A stretch of 63,701 nucleotides of DNA from Rhodospirillaceae bacterium (GCA_029245025.1 JAQWQC010000003.1:1-63701), one strand, 5' to 3'. Positions 9,058-18,039 are shown, counted from the first letter of the stretch. Program-made: numbers and translations. Notes: generated from the letters alone by a model not told the origin.

Positions 9058-10506
9058 TTACCCCAACTGATCGAGCACTTCGAAGGCGGCACGTTCGCCC
9101 GATTCCATTGCGCCTTCCAGGCCACGGGTGGATTGCGAGGTGTGCTCTCCGGCGAAGTGAATAACCCCGGATGGTTGCGCCATGCTCTCTTTATATTTGG
9201 CGATCATTCCGGGACGCCAGTAGGCATACATACCGCCTGCGTAGGGATCATTGGTCCAGGACCAAGACCGCGCCACCCGCGCTTTGCCCTTCGCCGCAGG
9301 TCGTGCGGCGACAAGGTCTGCAATCAGCCGAGCGTGTGCTTGGTCTTTAGGCATGCGATTTAAGAACGACGCCAACCGACCGGTCGAGAACACGTACATA
9401 CCAACCGCCTCACCGTTTTCGGTTTGCGGACCCATGCGGCCCGGGGTGGTGTCCATCCACATCCCAGCGGGGAGACCATCGTTGTCCCAATAGGGTGCAT
9501 CGGTTTCAATAAAGGCATGGAAGCACGATCCATAGGGTAGGGTTTGAATCGCCTCCGCTTGCACGCCGGTGACCGGCGGATCAAAGGACACAAACTTCAA
9601 TGCCGAGAACGGCAGTGTCACGATGGCTCTTATACCGGTGAACGTGCGGCCGTCTTGCGCCACAACTTCAACACCCGGGCCACCGGCGCGAATGCCAGCG
9701 ATGGGCGTGTTTTTGTGTATGGCGCCACTTAAAGACGACGCTATGGCATTGACCAGGCTGGAGTTCCCGCCTTCGATTTTCCAGAAGTTTGGCGGCTTGG
9801 GCTCCGACTGATGCTTAGCGAAATTCCACACATGCATCATGTGCACGGATGACAATTCGTCGATGGTGTGGCCATAACCTGGGTTGGTGTCCATACCCAG
9901 TCGGATTTCCTCTTCGCTGTGTCCCTTCGCCAACATCATGTCACGCAAAGACACATCTTGTGCGGTGATGTCCGACTCCCACCACGATTCAAGATCATCA
10001 AATAAACTGTACTTATCGATCATGCGAAAGCGGTAGGCTGCGGGCGTGAGCGCGCGGGCCTCACCTTGAAATGGGTTCAACTCATGATCAGCCCAGTCTT
10101 CATTGCGGATACTGGTGCCCTTGATGTGAATGTGCGTGCCGAAGTCACTGAACTGGGCAGGTGACCTTTTCACCCCAAGACGATCACAGAAGTCTAGGAA
10201 CCGGGCATACATTGCACCAACCGACGACCCACCCGCTTCGGGCTTACCAGGCAGGTCAGTCATGGTGTAACAGCGACCGCCAATGCGGTCCTTCGCTTCT
10301 ACGATCGTGGTCGAATAGCCTTCACTCTCAAGCCAACTAGCCGCCGTAAGACCAGCTAGGCCTGCGCCGATAATGATCACATCAGCGGTATCGGCCGCAT
10401 TGGCACGGTGCGGCTTGAGCCCGCTGGCCAACGCCGTCCCCGCCAGAAGACCGATGCTGGTGCGCCTAGAAAAAGAGAATGAATTGGTTATCGCTTTGAC
10501 CTCCAT
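9058..10506 (-). CDS. Tat-exported FAD-dependent amine oxidase
   Basis: This 482-aa flavoenzyme of the monoamine oxidase / L-amino-acid oxidase superfamily oxidises a C-N bond using FAD and probably O2. The twin-arginine signal SFSRRTSIGLLAGTALASG sits at residues 9-27, so it is folded in the cytoplasm and exported. The dinucleotide fold VIIIGAGLAGLTAASWLE follows near residue 44, then EAKDRIGGRCY. The C-terminal FAD motif HFAGEHTSQSTRGLEGAMESG lies near 455. ATG at 10504-10506 is preferred to a TTG at 10540-10542 that overlaps the upstream stop, because it places the twin arginines properly and has GAGGAA upstream. It is the last gene of an apparent operon with three SUMF1-fold genes and the IorB-like gene. 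The substrate is unknown. Confidence 0.88.
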   Translation of the reverse strand: MEVKAITNSFSFSRRTSIGLLAGTALASGLKPHRANAADTADVIIIGAGLAGLTAASWLESEGYSTTIVEAKDRIGGRCYTMTDLPGKPEAGGSSVGAMYARFLDFCDRLGVKRSPAQFSDFGTHIHIKGTSIRNEDWADHELNPFQGEARALTPAAYRFRMIDKYSLFDDLESWWESDITAQDVSLRDMMLAKGHSEEEIRLGMDTNPGYGHTIDELSSVHMMHVWNFAKHQSEPKPPNFWKIEGGNSSLVNAIASSLSGAIHKNTPIAGIRAGGPGVEVVAQDGRTFTGIRAIVTLPFSALKFVSFDPPVTGVQAEAIQTLPYGSCFHAFIETDAPYWDNDGLPAGMWMDTTPGRMGPQTENGEAVGMYVFSTGRLASFLNRMPKDQAHARLIADLVAARPAAKGKARVARSWSWTNDPYAGGMYAYWRPGMIAKYKESMAQPSGVIHFAGEHTSQSTRGLEGAMESGERAAFEVLDQLG

Positions 10507-10538
10507 GTGAGTCTCGTTCCTCGCAAATCCGCCTATCT

Positions 10539-11480
10539 TCAACCCCCGGAATCGAGATCACGTGCGACCCGGAAGCCAAACTGGGTATTACGTTTTTCAA
10601 CCGGATCGCGCCCTGGCCAGGCAATGCGATTACGTTCCGGCGCGGACAACCAGCCACCACCCCGTGTTGTGTGACGGTCACAGCCGATATCCCACTTCCA
10701 TGCTGAGCCATCGCGCGGGCGCCCGATGTGTGTGGCCGCCCAGCAATCTTCAGTCCACTCCCAGACGTTACCGATCATGTCGTAAAGACCGAAAGCATTG
10801 GGCTCAAACTGCCCCACGGGCGCCAAGTCAGCATAGCCGTCACGGCAGGTCGCCGGAAACCAAGGAAAAGGATACTCTTCGGCGGCATCGAGATCGAACG
10901 TATTGGCCCAATGACAGGCTGCACCAGGGCTATTACCCCAGAATCGCGATGTCGTAGTACCTGCCCGCGCCGCATACTCCCATTCCGCCTCAGTTAAGAG
11001 GCGATAGCGTTTCCCGGTGATCTGAGCGAGCCAACCCACATAAGCTTTGGCGTCATTCCATGACACACACCCAACGGGGTGCTCATCTTTCACACGCCTC
11101 GGCTGGCGGCGATCTTGCCAGTTGGCCGTCGGATCATCGTTAAACCCTATGGTTTCATCCCAAACCCGGCATTCGTCTTTGACCACATGGCCTGTTGCAT
11201 TAACGAAGGTTTGGAACTGTCCGTGGGTAGCTTCGAACCGGCCAGCCGCAAACATATAATCGATGGTTATTCTAACCTGCGGGCCTTCACCTCGGCTTAA
11301 ATCAACTTCGCGGTCACTGACGGGTGTGCCCATCATGAAGGACCCGCCCGGGATTACAACGAGCTCAGGACAGTCTTCACAATCTTTAATGATATCTCCC
11401 GCACCCAGACCGTCATCGGACTGGGCATGGGCCACCGAAGATGCTGCCAACATCGCTATCAGTAAGAACAACCGACTCAT
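10539..11480 (-). CDS. Exported SUMF1/FGE-fold protein, copy C
   Basis: This protein has about 313 aa from ATG 11478-11480, which has GAGGGAG just upstream. A longer start at 11495 would form an ATGA overlap with copy D and is possible. A Sec signal peptide ends near AHAQ. Then come DCEDCPELVVIPGG, SFMMGTP, HPVGCVSWNDAKAYVGWL, RLLTEAEWEYAARAG, NVWEWTEDC, RGGGW and FGFRVARDL: a complete SUMF1 domain. The FGE cysteine positions read S and N (GWLSAPERN), so FGE chemistry is not expected. Tight packing with copies D and E and the amine oxidase suggests co-translation and a shared periplasmic task. Confidence 0.88.
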   Translation of the reverse strand: MSRLFLLIAMLAASSVAHAQSDDGLGAGDIIKDCEDCPELVVIPGGSFMMGTPVSDREVDLSRGEGPQVRITIDYMFAAGRFEATHGQFQTFVNATGHVVKDECRVWDETIGFNDDPTANWQDRRQPRRVKDEHPVGCVSWNDAKAYVGWLAQITGKRYRLLTEAEWEYAARAGTTTSRFWGNSPGAACHWANTFDLDAAEEYPFPWFPATCRDGYADLAPVGQFEPNAFGLYDMIGNVWEWTEDCWAATHIGRPRDGSAWKWDIGCDRHTTRGGGWLSAPERNRIAWPGRDPVEKRNTQFGFRVARDLDSGG

Positions 11481-11491
11481 TTCCCACTCCC

Positions 11492-12421
11492 TCATTTCAA
11501 TTCCCGAACCAAGCGAAATCCAAGGTCATTGACACGCCCCTCTGGACTTCCGCTCGCCCGCCGCGCGGGGCGAACATTTGTCGGACGACTATACCAACCG
11601 CCGCCGCGTACCACGCGACGCTCGCAGCCGCCTTCCCAGACCCAGGCTCTTTCATCGGGCGGACGACCCCAATAGCTGGTCGTATAGCAGTCCTGCACCC
11701 GCTCCCATAGATTACCCATCATGTCGTAGAGACCATAGGCGCTGGGCGCAAAGCTGGCGACTGGGGCAACATCAGCATAGCCGTCATTACAACGAGCATA
11801 GGGCCAGGGAAAAATATAGGTCTTCTGCGCTTCACCATCATACGCATTGGCGTGCTCACAGGTGAGTGACAAGGACACGCCCTCAAAAGAATTATTCGCT
11901 CCCCAAGGCCGCGGTGCCTTTGTTCCTGCGCGGGCTGCAAACTCCCATTCCGACTCCGAAGGAAGTCGGTAGGTCTCACCTGTGCGTTCACTTAGCCAGT
12001 CTGCGTAGGCGACGCTGTCGGCAAAACCGATACAGGAAACAGGATGAGTGTCTCTGGCGCGACGCGGCTGCACAGGCTTTCGCCAACTGGCATCCGGGTC
12101 TTCAGAATTGCCATCGCGCAAGACGTTGCATCCGGCACCGGCATCGTAGCCGGTAGCCTCAACGAATGCCTTGAAGTGTCCGATCGTCACTTCTGTTTCT
12201 CCAATGGCATAGGCGCTCCGTATGGAAACGCGGATCGGCGGACCCTCACCAGACTCCTCGTTGACCTCGTAGGCGCCGACGGGTGTTCCCATCACAAAGT
12301 TACCGGCGGGGATAACCACCATGCGCGGACAGTCGTCGCAATCCTGAATCACTGAGCCGGGCTCTCGAGCAACAGCACTTGTTGAAAACAGGAAAGAAAC
12401 GAGTCCAATGATAATATTCAT
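11492..12421 (-). CDS. Exported SUMF1/FGE-fold protein, copy D
   Basis: This 309-aa protein starts at ATG 12419-12421 in a 4-base ATGA overlap with the stop of copy E, which indicates translational coupling. A short Sec signal peptide (MNIIIGLVSFLFSTSAVA) is followed by DCDDCPRMVVIPAGNFVMGTP. The SUMF1 core shows HPVSCIGFADSVAYADWL, RLPSESEWEFAARAG, NLWERVQDCY, RGGGW and LGFRLVREL. NLWER replaces the usual NVWEW, so this copy diverges at an otherwise constant block. Catalytic FGE cysteines are replaced by S and V (GWYSRPTNV). Function unknown. Confidence 0.87.
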   Translation of the reverse strand: MNIIIGLVSFLFSTSAVAREPGSVIQDCDDCPRMVVIPAGNFVMGTPVGAYEVNEESGEGPPIRVSIRSAYAIGETEVTIGHFKAFVEATGYDAGAGCNVLRDGNSEDPDASWRKPVQPRRARDTHPVSCIGFADSVAYADWLSERTGETYRLPSESEWEFAARAGTKAPRPWGANNSFEGVSLSLTCEHANAYDGEAQKTYIFPWPYARCNDGYADVAPVASFAPSAYGLYDMMGNLWERVQDCYTTSYWGRPPDERAWVWEGGCERRVVRGGGWYSRPTNVRPARRASGSPEGRVNDLGFRLVRELK

Positions 12422-13362
12422 GGGGTAGACCTCTCTGCTGCAGAGAAATCGCGGGCGATGCGGAACCCGCCGAAGTCAAAGCGGTGGGTGGCGTTGGCAT
12501 CGCCATGATAGCCCGGTCGAATGCGAGCAACAGATGTCATCCAGCCACCGCCGCGCTGGATGATGCGGGCACAGCCGCCTTCCCACACCCACGCGCTGCC
12601 GTCTTTTGGACGACCGACATGTGACTTGGTCGCACAGTCCTCCGCAAATTCCCAAACATTGCCAAGCATGTCATAGAGACCAAACGCATTGGGCTGGAGC
12701 GAACCCACAGGGGCAACGCCTTGATAACCGTCACGACACGCCATGTGAGTCCAGGCCAGCGGATAGCGTTCACGGCTATCGAGATCATAGGCATTGACCC
12801 AGGCACAGCCCTGATGAGGGTTGTTACCCCAAGGATAAAGCGTATCCGATCCGGCGCGGGCCGCATATTCCCATTCCGCTTCGGTGGGTAATCGAAAAGC
12901 GACGCCGGTCTTTTCTGAGAGCCACACAACATAAGCTTTGGCATCTTGCCACGAGACGCAACTCACCGGGTGTTCTGGTCTCGGACGCGCCGGAACCCCT
13001 GGCTGTTTCCAGGTGCGATTGTCGTCATCATCGTAGCGTTGCAGTTCGTCCCTCCAGACACGGCACCGCACCGTAGGTTCGAAATTTGTATCTTTCGCGA
13101 ACACGTCAAATTCGCCATGGGTGACTTCAAATCGCCCAATGGCAAAAGCCTTAGGTATTGTCATATGAACCGGAGGCTGCTCCCCGGTCTCATTGTCGAC
13201 CGGAACGCCAAGCGGTGTTCCCATCCTGAATTCACCTGCAGGAACAACGACAAGCTCAGGGCAAAAATCACAATCTGCGAGAACATCGCCAATCGCGACC
13301 TGGGCTGAAGCATTGGTTGCGAACGCACAAAGAAGAATTGTTAGAGCCGCAGTAGACCTCAT
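12418..13362 (-). CDS. Exported SUMF1/FGE-fold protein, copy E
   Basis: About 314 aa from ATG 13360-13362, immediately after a strong Shine-Dalgarno AAGGAGGT. The longer frame to 13392 includes that site and is rejected. A signal peptide ends near NASAQ, followed by DCDFCPELVVVPAGEFRMGTP. The SUMF1 core has HPVSCVSWQDAKAYVVWL, RLPTEAEWEYAARAG, NVWEFAEDC, RGGGW and GGFRIARDF. The FGE cysteine pair is replaced by T and I (GWMTSVARI). It lies 90 bases downstream of the IorB-like gene and opens a chain of overlapping genes E-D-C-oxidase. The strong ribosome binding site suggests this is where translation of the chain is set. Confidence 0.88.
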   Translation of the reverse strand: MRSTAALTILLCAFATNASAQVAIGDVLADCDFCPELVVVPAGEFRMGTPLGVPVDNETGEQPPVHMTIPKAFAIGRFEVTHGEFDVFAKDTNFEPTVRCRVWRDELQRYDDDDNRTWKQPGVPARPRPEHPVSCVSWQDAKAYVVWLSEKTGVAFRLPTEAEWEYAARAGSDTLYPWGNNPHQGCAWVNAYDLDSRERYPLAWTHMACRDGYQGVAPVGSLQPNAFGLYDMLGNVWEFAEDCATKSHVGRPKDGSAWVWEGGCARIIQRGGGWMTSVARIRPGYHGDANATHRFDFGGFRIARDFSAAERSTP

Positions 13363-13452
13363 CCCACCTCCTTGGTGCACTGAACCGTGCACTTTTAGGA
13401 AGATAGTTTAGAGAAGTACCCAGTGACTCGCCATAGGGTGTCCATGGATCAG

Positions 13453-15618
13453 TTAGGCAATGCCGTAGCCAGAAGTTGGCAATGGCAAGCGACGTAAGCG
13501 CTGACCTGTTGCGGCAAAGATGGCGTTGGCAACCGCCGGCGCCGTTGCCGGGACAGCGGCTTCCCCGGCACCACCAACAATTTCTTCTGACTCCAACAAC
13601 GCGACTTCGACTTCCGGCATATTTGCCAGACGCATCGCGTCATAGTCATGGAAATTGGATTGCTCAACCACACCGTCTTTTAACGTGATCTCGCCAAACA
13701 TGGCCGCGCTCAGAGCGTAGGTGATTCCGCTTTCCATTTGATGCTCGACATTAGAGGGGTCGAGTGCGAAGCCACAATCGTAAGCACACCAAATTTTGAC
13801 GACCTCAAGATCGCCACTTGAGATATCTACCTCAGCCACCTGTGCGTTGACCGACCCAAAGCCTGGGCAAAACGCTATGCCGAGACCACGACCAGCCGGC
13901 ATATCGCGGCCCCAGCCTGACATCTCAGCCACCTTATCCAACACAGCAATCTCGCGGGGTTTATCGACGATCAAGCTGCGGCGAAAATCATACGGGTCTT
14001 TGCTGGCAAAGTAGGCCAGTTCGTCCATGGCGCTTTCAGAAAAAAAGCCGTTTTGCGACGACGCAACACCGCGCCAGAATCCAACGGGCACCACCGGCTT
14101 GTACTCAACATAGTCCACCAGCGTGTTTTCAATTGAGTAAGAACCGCCAATCGCGCCGCCAAGAGATGTTGGGTCCGGAAAGTTACGTGGCCGATTCTGG
14201 AACTGAAAGATCGACTCACCCGCTAAGCGGCTATGCATGGCGATGAGGTTCCCGTCGTTATCTAAAGCCGCCCTGATTCTTGCGACATAGGCCGCGCGAT
14301 AAAAGTCATGTTGAATATCTTGCTCGCGTGTCCAGATGAGACTCACAGGGCGCCCTTTGACCGCCATCGCAGCCTGTACAGATTGACGGGCGAAATCCGG
14401 CTCCCATTTACGACCGAAGCCACCACCGGCAAACGTGTTCTGAAGATTGACGTTTTCGAGCGGCAAACCTGTGATGTTTGCGGCTTCATCGCGCGCCAAA
14501 TCCTGTTGTTGGTGCGGTGACCACATTTGACAATAACTGTCCGTGATCAGCGCCGTCGATGCGATTGGCTCCATACACGCGTGAGCCAAAAAGGGCACTT
14601 CGTACTCCGCCTCGAACGCACTCGTTGAATCGGCAATGACAGCAGGCGCATCGCCTTTGGTACCAAAGAAAGGCCGCGCCTCATCGTCAAGCGACGTCCG
14701 CATTTCTTGCCACATGTCGGTAGAGTTCAGGCTATCCATGCCTTTGAAGTCCCACTCGACGTCGAGAGCCTCAGCAGCCTTCTTAGCCTGCCAAAATGTT
14801 TCAGCAATAACGGCAAGTCCGCCGTCCACGTTCGTCACAGCAACAACGCCCGGCATAGTCAAAGCCGCTTCGCGTTCATCGCTTACAATCTCGCCGCCAT
14901 AGACAGGAGACACACGCAAAGCGGCGTAAAGCTTGCCTTCCAAAGCGACGTCTGCGCCGTAGTCTGCAGAACCATCCACTTTGACTGGCGTATCTTTGCG
15001 GGTCACATTCTTGCCAAGCAGCTTAAAGTCGGCACGATCTTTTAGCGGCGGCTCTTCTAATGGAACCAGTTGGGATGCAGCGCCTGCGACTTCACCAAAA
15101 CTGACAGATCTCTCGCTTTTAGTATGGGTGATGGTTCCCCGATCCACAGACAGGTCAGCCGCATCGACATCGAGCCTCTCTGCAGCTGCCCGCACCAGCA
15201 TATCTTTTGCCGCAGCGCCGGTCTTGCGGAGCACATCGTAGTAACCGCGGGTCGCATCTGATCCACCAGTGGACTGTCGACCTTCCTTCGCTGGGTTTCC
15301 GAAGGCTGGATTGGCCGTTGCTAAACGAACATCGACCAAATCCCAATCGGCGTCCATTTCCTCTGCAACAATTTTTGGCAGCGTTGTGTAAACACCCTGA
15401 CCGATCTCTGCGCCGGGCACGACAATGGACACCCGATTATCCGGCATTACCTGAACATAAGCATTCAGATCAGCAGCGTTGCCGTCCGAAACAGACGCAA
15501 CTGATCGAGGTAGGCGCGCGCCAAGCACTAGGCCGCCCGCCGCAGCCGAGGTCACAAAAAAGGTTCGGCGACTTAGCCGAGTTTTTGACGGCTTGGGAAG
15601 AGGAGTCTGAAAGGTCAT
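13453..15618 (-). CDS. Tat-exported molybdopterin hydroxylase large subunit, IorB-like
   Basis: This 721-aa protein belongs to the xanthine dehydrogenase superfamily, closest in layout to isoquinoline 1-oxidoreductase beta subunit and related periplasmic aldehyde dehydrogenases. A twin-arginine signal LSRRTFFVTSAAAGG lies at about residues 15-29. The cofactor-binding segment FAGGGFGRKWEPDFA is near 385, and the C-terminal catalytic glutamate sits in GGAGEAAVPATAPAVANAI near 690. ATG 15616-15618 with AAGGAAG six bases upstream is chosen over 15651. The usual partner, a small [2Fe-2S] IorA subunit, is not encoded beside it, so the electron acceptor is unclear. It leads the minus-strand cluster of exported proteins. 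Confidence 0.88.
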   Translation of the reverse strand: MTFQTPLPKPSKTRLSRRTFFVTSAAAGGLVLGARLPRSVASVSDGNAADLNAYVQVMPDNRVSIVVPGAEIGQGVYTTLPKIVAEEMDADWDLVDVRLATANPAFGNPAKEGRQSTGGSDATRGYYDVLRKTGAAAKDMLVRAAAERLDVDAADLSVDRGTITHTKSERSVSFGEVAGAASQLVPLEEPPLKDRADFKLLGKNVTRKDTPVKVDGSADYGADVALEGKLYAALRVSPVYGGEIVSDEREAALTMPGVVAVTNVDGGLAVIAETFWQAKKAAEALDVEWDFKGMDSLNSTDMWQEMRTSLDDEARPFFGTKGDAPAVIADSTSAFEAEYEVPFLAHACMEPIASTALITDSYCQMWSPHQQQDLARDEAANITGLPLENVNLQNTFAGGGFGRKWEPDFARQSVQAAMAVKGRPVSLIWTREQDIQHDFYRAAYVARIRAALDNDGNLIAMHSRLAGESIFQFQNRPRNFPDPTSLGGAIGGSYSIENTLVDYVEYKPVVPVGFWRGVASSQNGFFSESAMDELAYFASKDPYDFRRSLIVDKPREIAVLDKVAEMSGWGRDMPAGRGLGIAFCPGFGSVNAQVAEVDISSGDLEVVKIWCAYDCGFALDPSNVEHQMESGITYALSAAMFGEITLKDGVVEQSNFHDYDAMRLANMPEVEVALLESEEIVGGAGEAAVPATAPAVANAIFAATGQRLRRLPLPTSGYGIA

Positions 15619-15881
15619 AGCAGGCTTCCTTAGATTAACTCGATACGGCAATCACGTGTGAAGGTATATGTAACACAGCGACAAACGAGTAAGAAAGAAG
15701 GCGAACAAAAATCCCACAACCAATCGTCTCGTGAGCAGCTGGGCGCCAAGGTGCTGATATCAAGCCCCGGCGCCCTGGGTAAATATGGTCATTGTGCGGC
15801 TTTTCGAAGCCACTCGCTGGCGCCGCAACCATGGCGTTGATAAGTTTATTCTATCTTCAAAGCCACGTGAGGTTTACCGCC

Positions 15882-16946
15882 ATGATGGATTACACCCTTC
15901 GCCAGCACGGCCGCGCCACCCTGGACTTCTTGTCCTCATTCGGACCAGCTATTGGACCTTTGTTGAAAGAGCAGCATGCTGCGCTCGAGTCGGCAAACCT
16001 CAACGACGAAACATTGGCTAACGACCTAGACGAACGCGCCAAACAAATTGAGTCGGTGCTCGAGAAGGTGCCAGCCTTCCGGACCTCCAACCTGGTCGGG
16101 GAGTGGCATGGGGAGCACCATGGTCGCACGGCTGCGGCTGCCTACGAAGAAATCCAAGACGATTTGGCAACAGATTTTGATGCGCTTGCGTCGGGGGGAA
16201 CAACGCTCGCGTACAATCCAGATTTAGAAATACCAAAGTACTGGCCCTACCCCATTCATCGCACCACCGGCGGTTGGGATGGTCATCGCCACATGGGTTT
16301 CATACATGGCGAGTTGATTCATCGATATGTGGTCGGCAAAGCAGCCAAGCCTCCGGCCGCTGGTGTAGCCCCAACCGACATTTATGCAGATCGCCGCAAT
16401 TTTGCCGAACAAGCGCCGCGACGTGACTATGAGCATGTTGTTGAAATCGGATGCTCGTCAGGACCGTATACGACGAAGCTCGCAGAAGTTTTCTTAGAGG
16501 CAAAGATTTCCGCCTGCGACATTTCAATCACACAGCTTGAACAAGCACAACGTAACGGCAATAAACTCGGGCACAGCTGGAATCTTTTCCACGCTGATGG
16601 CCGCAACACTGGATTGGCCGACGAAAGCTGCGACCTGTTTACTTCTTACATTATTTTACATGAACTTCCTGTCGATGTGATTACCGATATCCTCCGCGAA
16701 GGGTTCCGTACCTTGAAATCAAACGGCGACCTTTTGTTTGGAGATGTCGCGCCATACAACGCACTCGATAAAGTGGCTGTGTGGCGTACCGATTACATGG
16801 CTAAGTACGGCGGCGAACCGTTCTGGCGCGGGTCATCAACCATGGACATGGTCGGTATTATGAAAGACATCGGCTTTGTTGATATCAAGTACGAAGGCAT
16901 GGCACCCAATAACTATCCTTGGGTAACCTATGGCCGGAAGCCGTAA
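15882..16946 (+). CDS. SAM-dependent methyltransferase with long N-terminal domain
   Basis: The protein has 354 aa from ATG at 15882 (GTGAGGT upstream). A longer frame from a TTG at 15792 is open but adds an unlikely N-terminus. The first 190 residues are helical and unlike standard methyltransferases, with a histidine/tryptophan-rich block GWDGHRHMGFIHGELIHRY near 145. The class I Rossmann core follows: motif I VVEIGCSSGPYTTKLAE near 200, the acidic CDIS strand, DGRN and SCDLFTSYIILHELP near 260. The UbiE/menaquinone type is closest. The stop is 6 bases before a small unnamed gene, so the two form a unit. Substrate unknown. Confidence 0.8.
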   Translation: MMDYTLRQHGRATLDFLSSFGPAIGPLLKEQHAALESANLNDETLANDLDERAKQIESVLEKVPAFRTSNLVGEWHGEHHGRTAAAAYEEIQDDLATDFDALASGGTTLAYNPDLEIPKYWPYPIHRTTGGWDGHRHMGFIHGELIHRYVVGKAAKPPAAGVAPTDIYADRRNFAEQAPRRDYEHVVEIGCSSGPYTTKLAEVFLEAKISACDISITQLEQAQRNGNKLGHSWNLFHADGRNTGLADESCDLFTSYIILHELPVDVITDILREGFRTLKSNGDLLFGDVAPYNALDKVAVWRTDYMAKYGGEPFWRGSSTMDMVGIMKDIGFVDIKYEGMAPNNYPWVTYGRKP

Positions 16947-16952
16947 AACAAC

Positions 16953-17252
16953 ATGTCAGACCGTAAAACGTATCCTGCGACCAAGAAGCCGAGAAAACGC
17001 AAAGCTCTTCTGCCAGAAGACATCGACAACGTTGGTCAAGCGATCATAACTTTAGCTCAAGAACTATGGGCTATTAAAGATCGACAAGCCGTGACCGAAG
17101 CTGTTTTGAAAGCGCGTGGCATCGATATCAGTGAAGACATCGACACCCATAAACCTGATGCCGCTTTGGAGGCGGACCTGGCCTCAGCGCGTGAAGCCCT
17201 AGTTCAAAAAATTGTCATGGATTTGACTGGAGAATACGGGCCACTTGAATAA
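16953..17252 (+). CDS. Small unnamed protein, family member 1
   Basis: This 99-aa protein has a basic N-terminus (KKPRKRKALL) and is then largely helical and acidic. The core LAQELWAIKDRQAVTEAVL, then a KPD motif and a final helix with AREALVQKIV, align end to end with the 125-aa protein at 30304-30681 (LAGEIWVNRDRQFVMEHLL, KPDAE, ARKVFSRRI). No signal peptide or cysteines are seen. It follows the methyltransferase at 15882 by 6 bases, and the second member lies next to another methyltransferase. I cannot name the family. A small helical partner or regulatory subunit is a guess. Confidence 0.7.
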   Translation: MSDRKTYPATKKPRKRKALLPEDIDNVGQAIITLAQELWAIKDRQAVTEAVLKARGIDISEDIDTHKPDAALEADLASAREALVQKIVMDLTGEYGPLE

Positions 17253-17277
17253 CAAGGGCCTGAGTGTCAAAGCATTG

Positions 17278-18039
17278 TCACGAACGGTCCACGCGCAAAG
17301 TACTGAGTGCTGGATACTCGGTCAGCAATCCCACGCGAATATAATGATTGGTGCCACGGTGAACGTGTTTGGCGTTTGCCCCAGCGAGCACATGGGACTC
17401 AGCCAACAATTTTTCTATGTCTTTGCGGTCATCTTCGGAGTGATACTCAAGATAAATCTGGTCGATTTCACGAAGTCTCGCTCCCAGCGCTTCAAGCACT
17501 GGCAACTCGGCGCCCTCTGTGTCAATTTTCAGAATCGATATATGGTCGAGTTCAAGCTCATTCATCATGCAGCCGGCATGACGAAGCTCCACGGTCTGGG
17601 TCTCCTCAGATGTTTCTGCGCTGTTGTACAGCGAGTTTTGCAAGCACTGATAGGCGCCTTCAAACAAAGGCATACTCGTGTCCTTGGAAAACAAGCCAAT
17701 GGGGAACACTTCAGCAGATTGCGTTTGAACAACATTGCGCCGCAAGAATTCGACGGCACCAGGGGATGGTTCAAAACAATAAAAGCGAGCGTCACTAAAG
17801 TGGGCCGCCATAAATATTGTAAATGCGCCAACGTTAGCCCCCACGTCGACGACCGTTTCAACGCTGTAGCCGGGAAGGGGTAGGACAGGATAATCCTTCC
17901 CCGCCAGAATGCGCCGCACATGCTGGCCGGTATTTGCTACATCCGGATACTGAAACTGGAAGGACCCACTCTTGGCATCAACCTGAATGGTTGAAGTGTT
18001 GGCGTAGTGAGACTGTGTCTGAGGGGAAACGGCGATCAT
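17278..18039 (-). CDS. FkbM family methyltransferase
   Basis: About 253 aa from ATG 18037-18039; the longer frame needs a TTG at 18073-18075. FkbM-type enzymes transfer a methyl group from SAM to hydroxyls of sugars or lipids. Seen here are motif I VVDVGANVGAFTIFMAAHF near residue 72, the acidic strand FYCFEPSPGAVEFLRRN, and the family-typical ILKIDTEGAELPVLEALG near 178. It has no signal peptide, so is cytosolic. It is convergent with the small protein gene at 16953 and downstream of a second methyltransferase (18293-18850) on the same strand after a 253-base gap in which I see nothing. The target is likely a glycan or glycolipid, by family inference. Confidence 0.82.
   Translation of the reverse strand: MIAVSPQTQSHYANTSTIQVDAKSGSFQFQYPDVANTGQHVRRILAGKDYPVLPLPGYSVETVVDVGANVGAFTIFMAAHFSDARFYCFEPSPGAVEFLRRNVVQTQSAEVFPIGLFSKDTSMPLFEGAYQCLQNSLYNSAETSEETQTVELRHAGCMMNELELDHISILKIDTEGAELPVLEALGARLREIDQIYLEYHSEDDRKDIEKLLAESHVLAGANAKHVHRGTNHYIRVGLLTEYPALSTLRVDRS

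Noticed and set aside
6662-13362. Calling the SUMF1-fold genes formylglycine-generating enzymes
   Set aside because: The catalytic cysteine pair is missing from all five and no sulfatase is nearby.
17245-17883. Plus-strand 212-aa frame
   Set aside because: Shadow of the FkbM methyltransferase, whose motifs are all on the minus strand.
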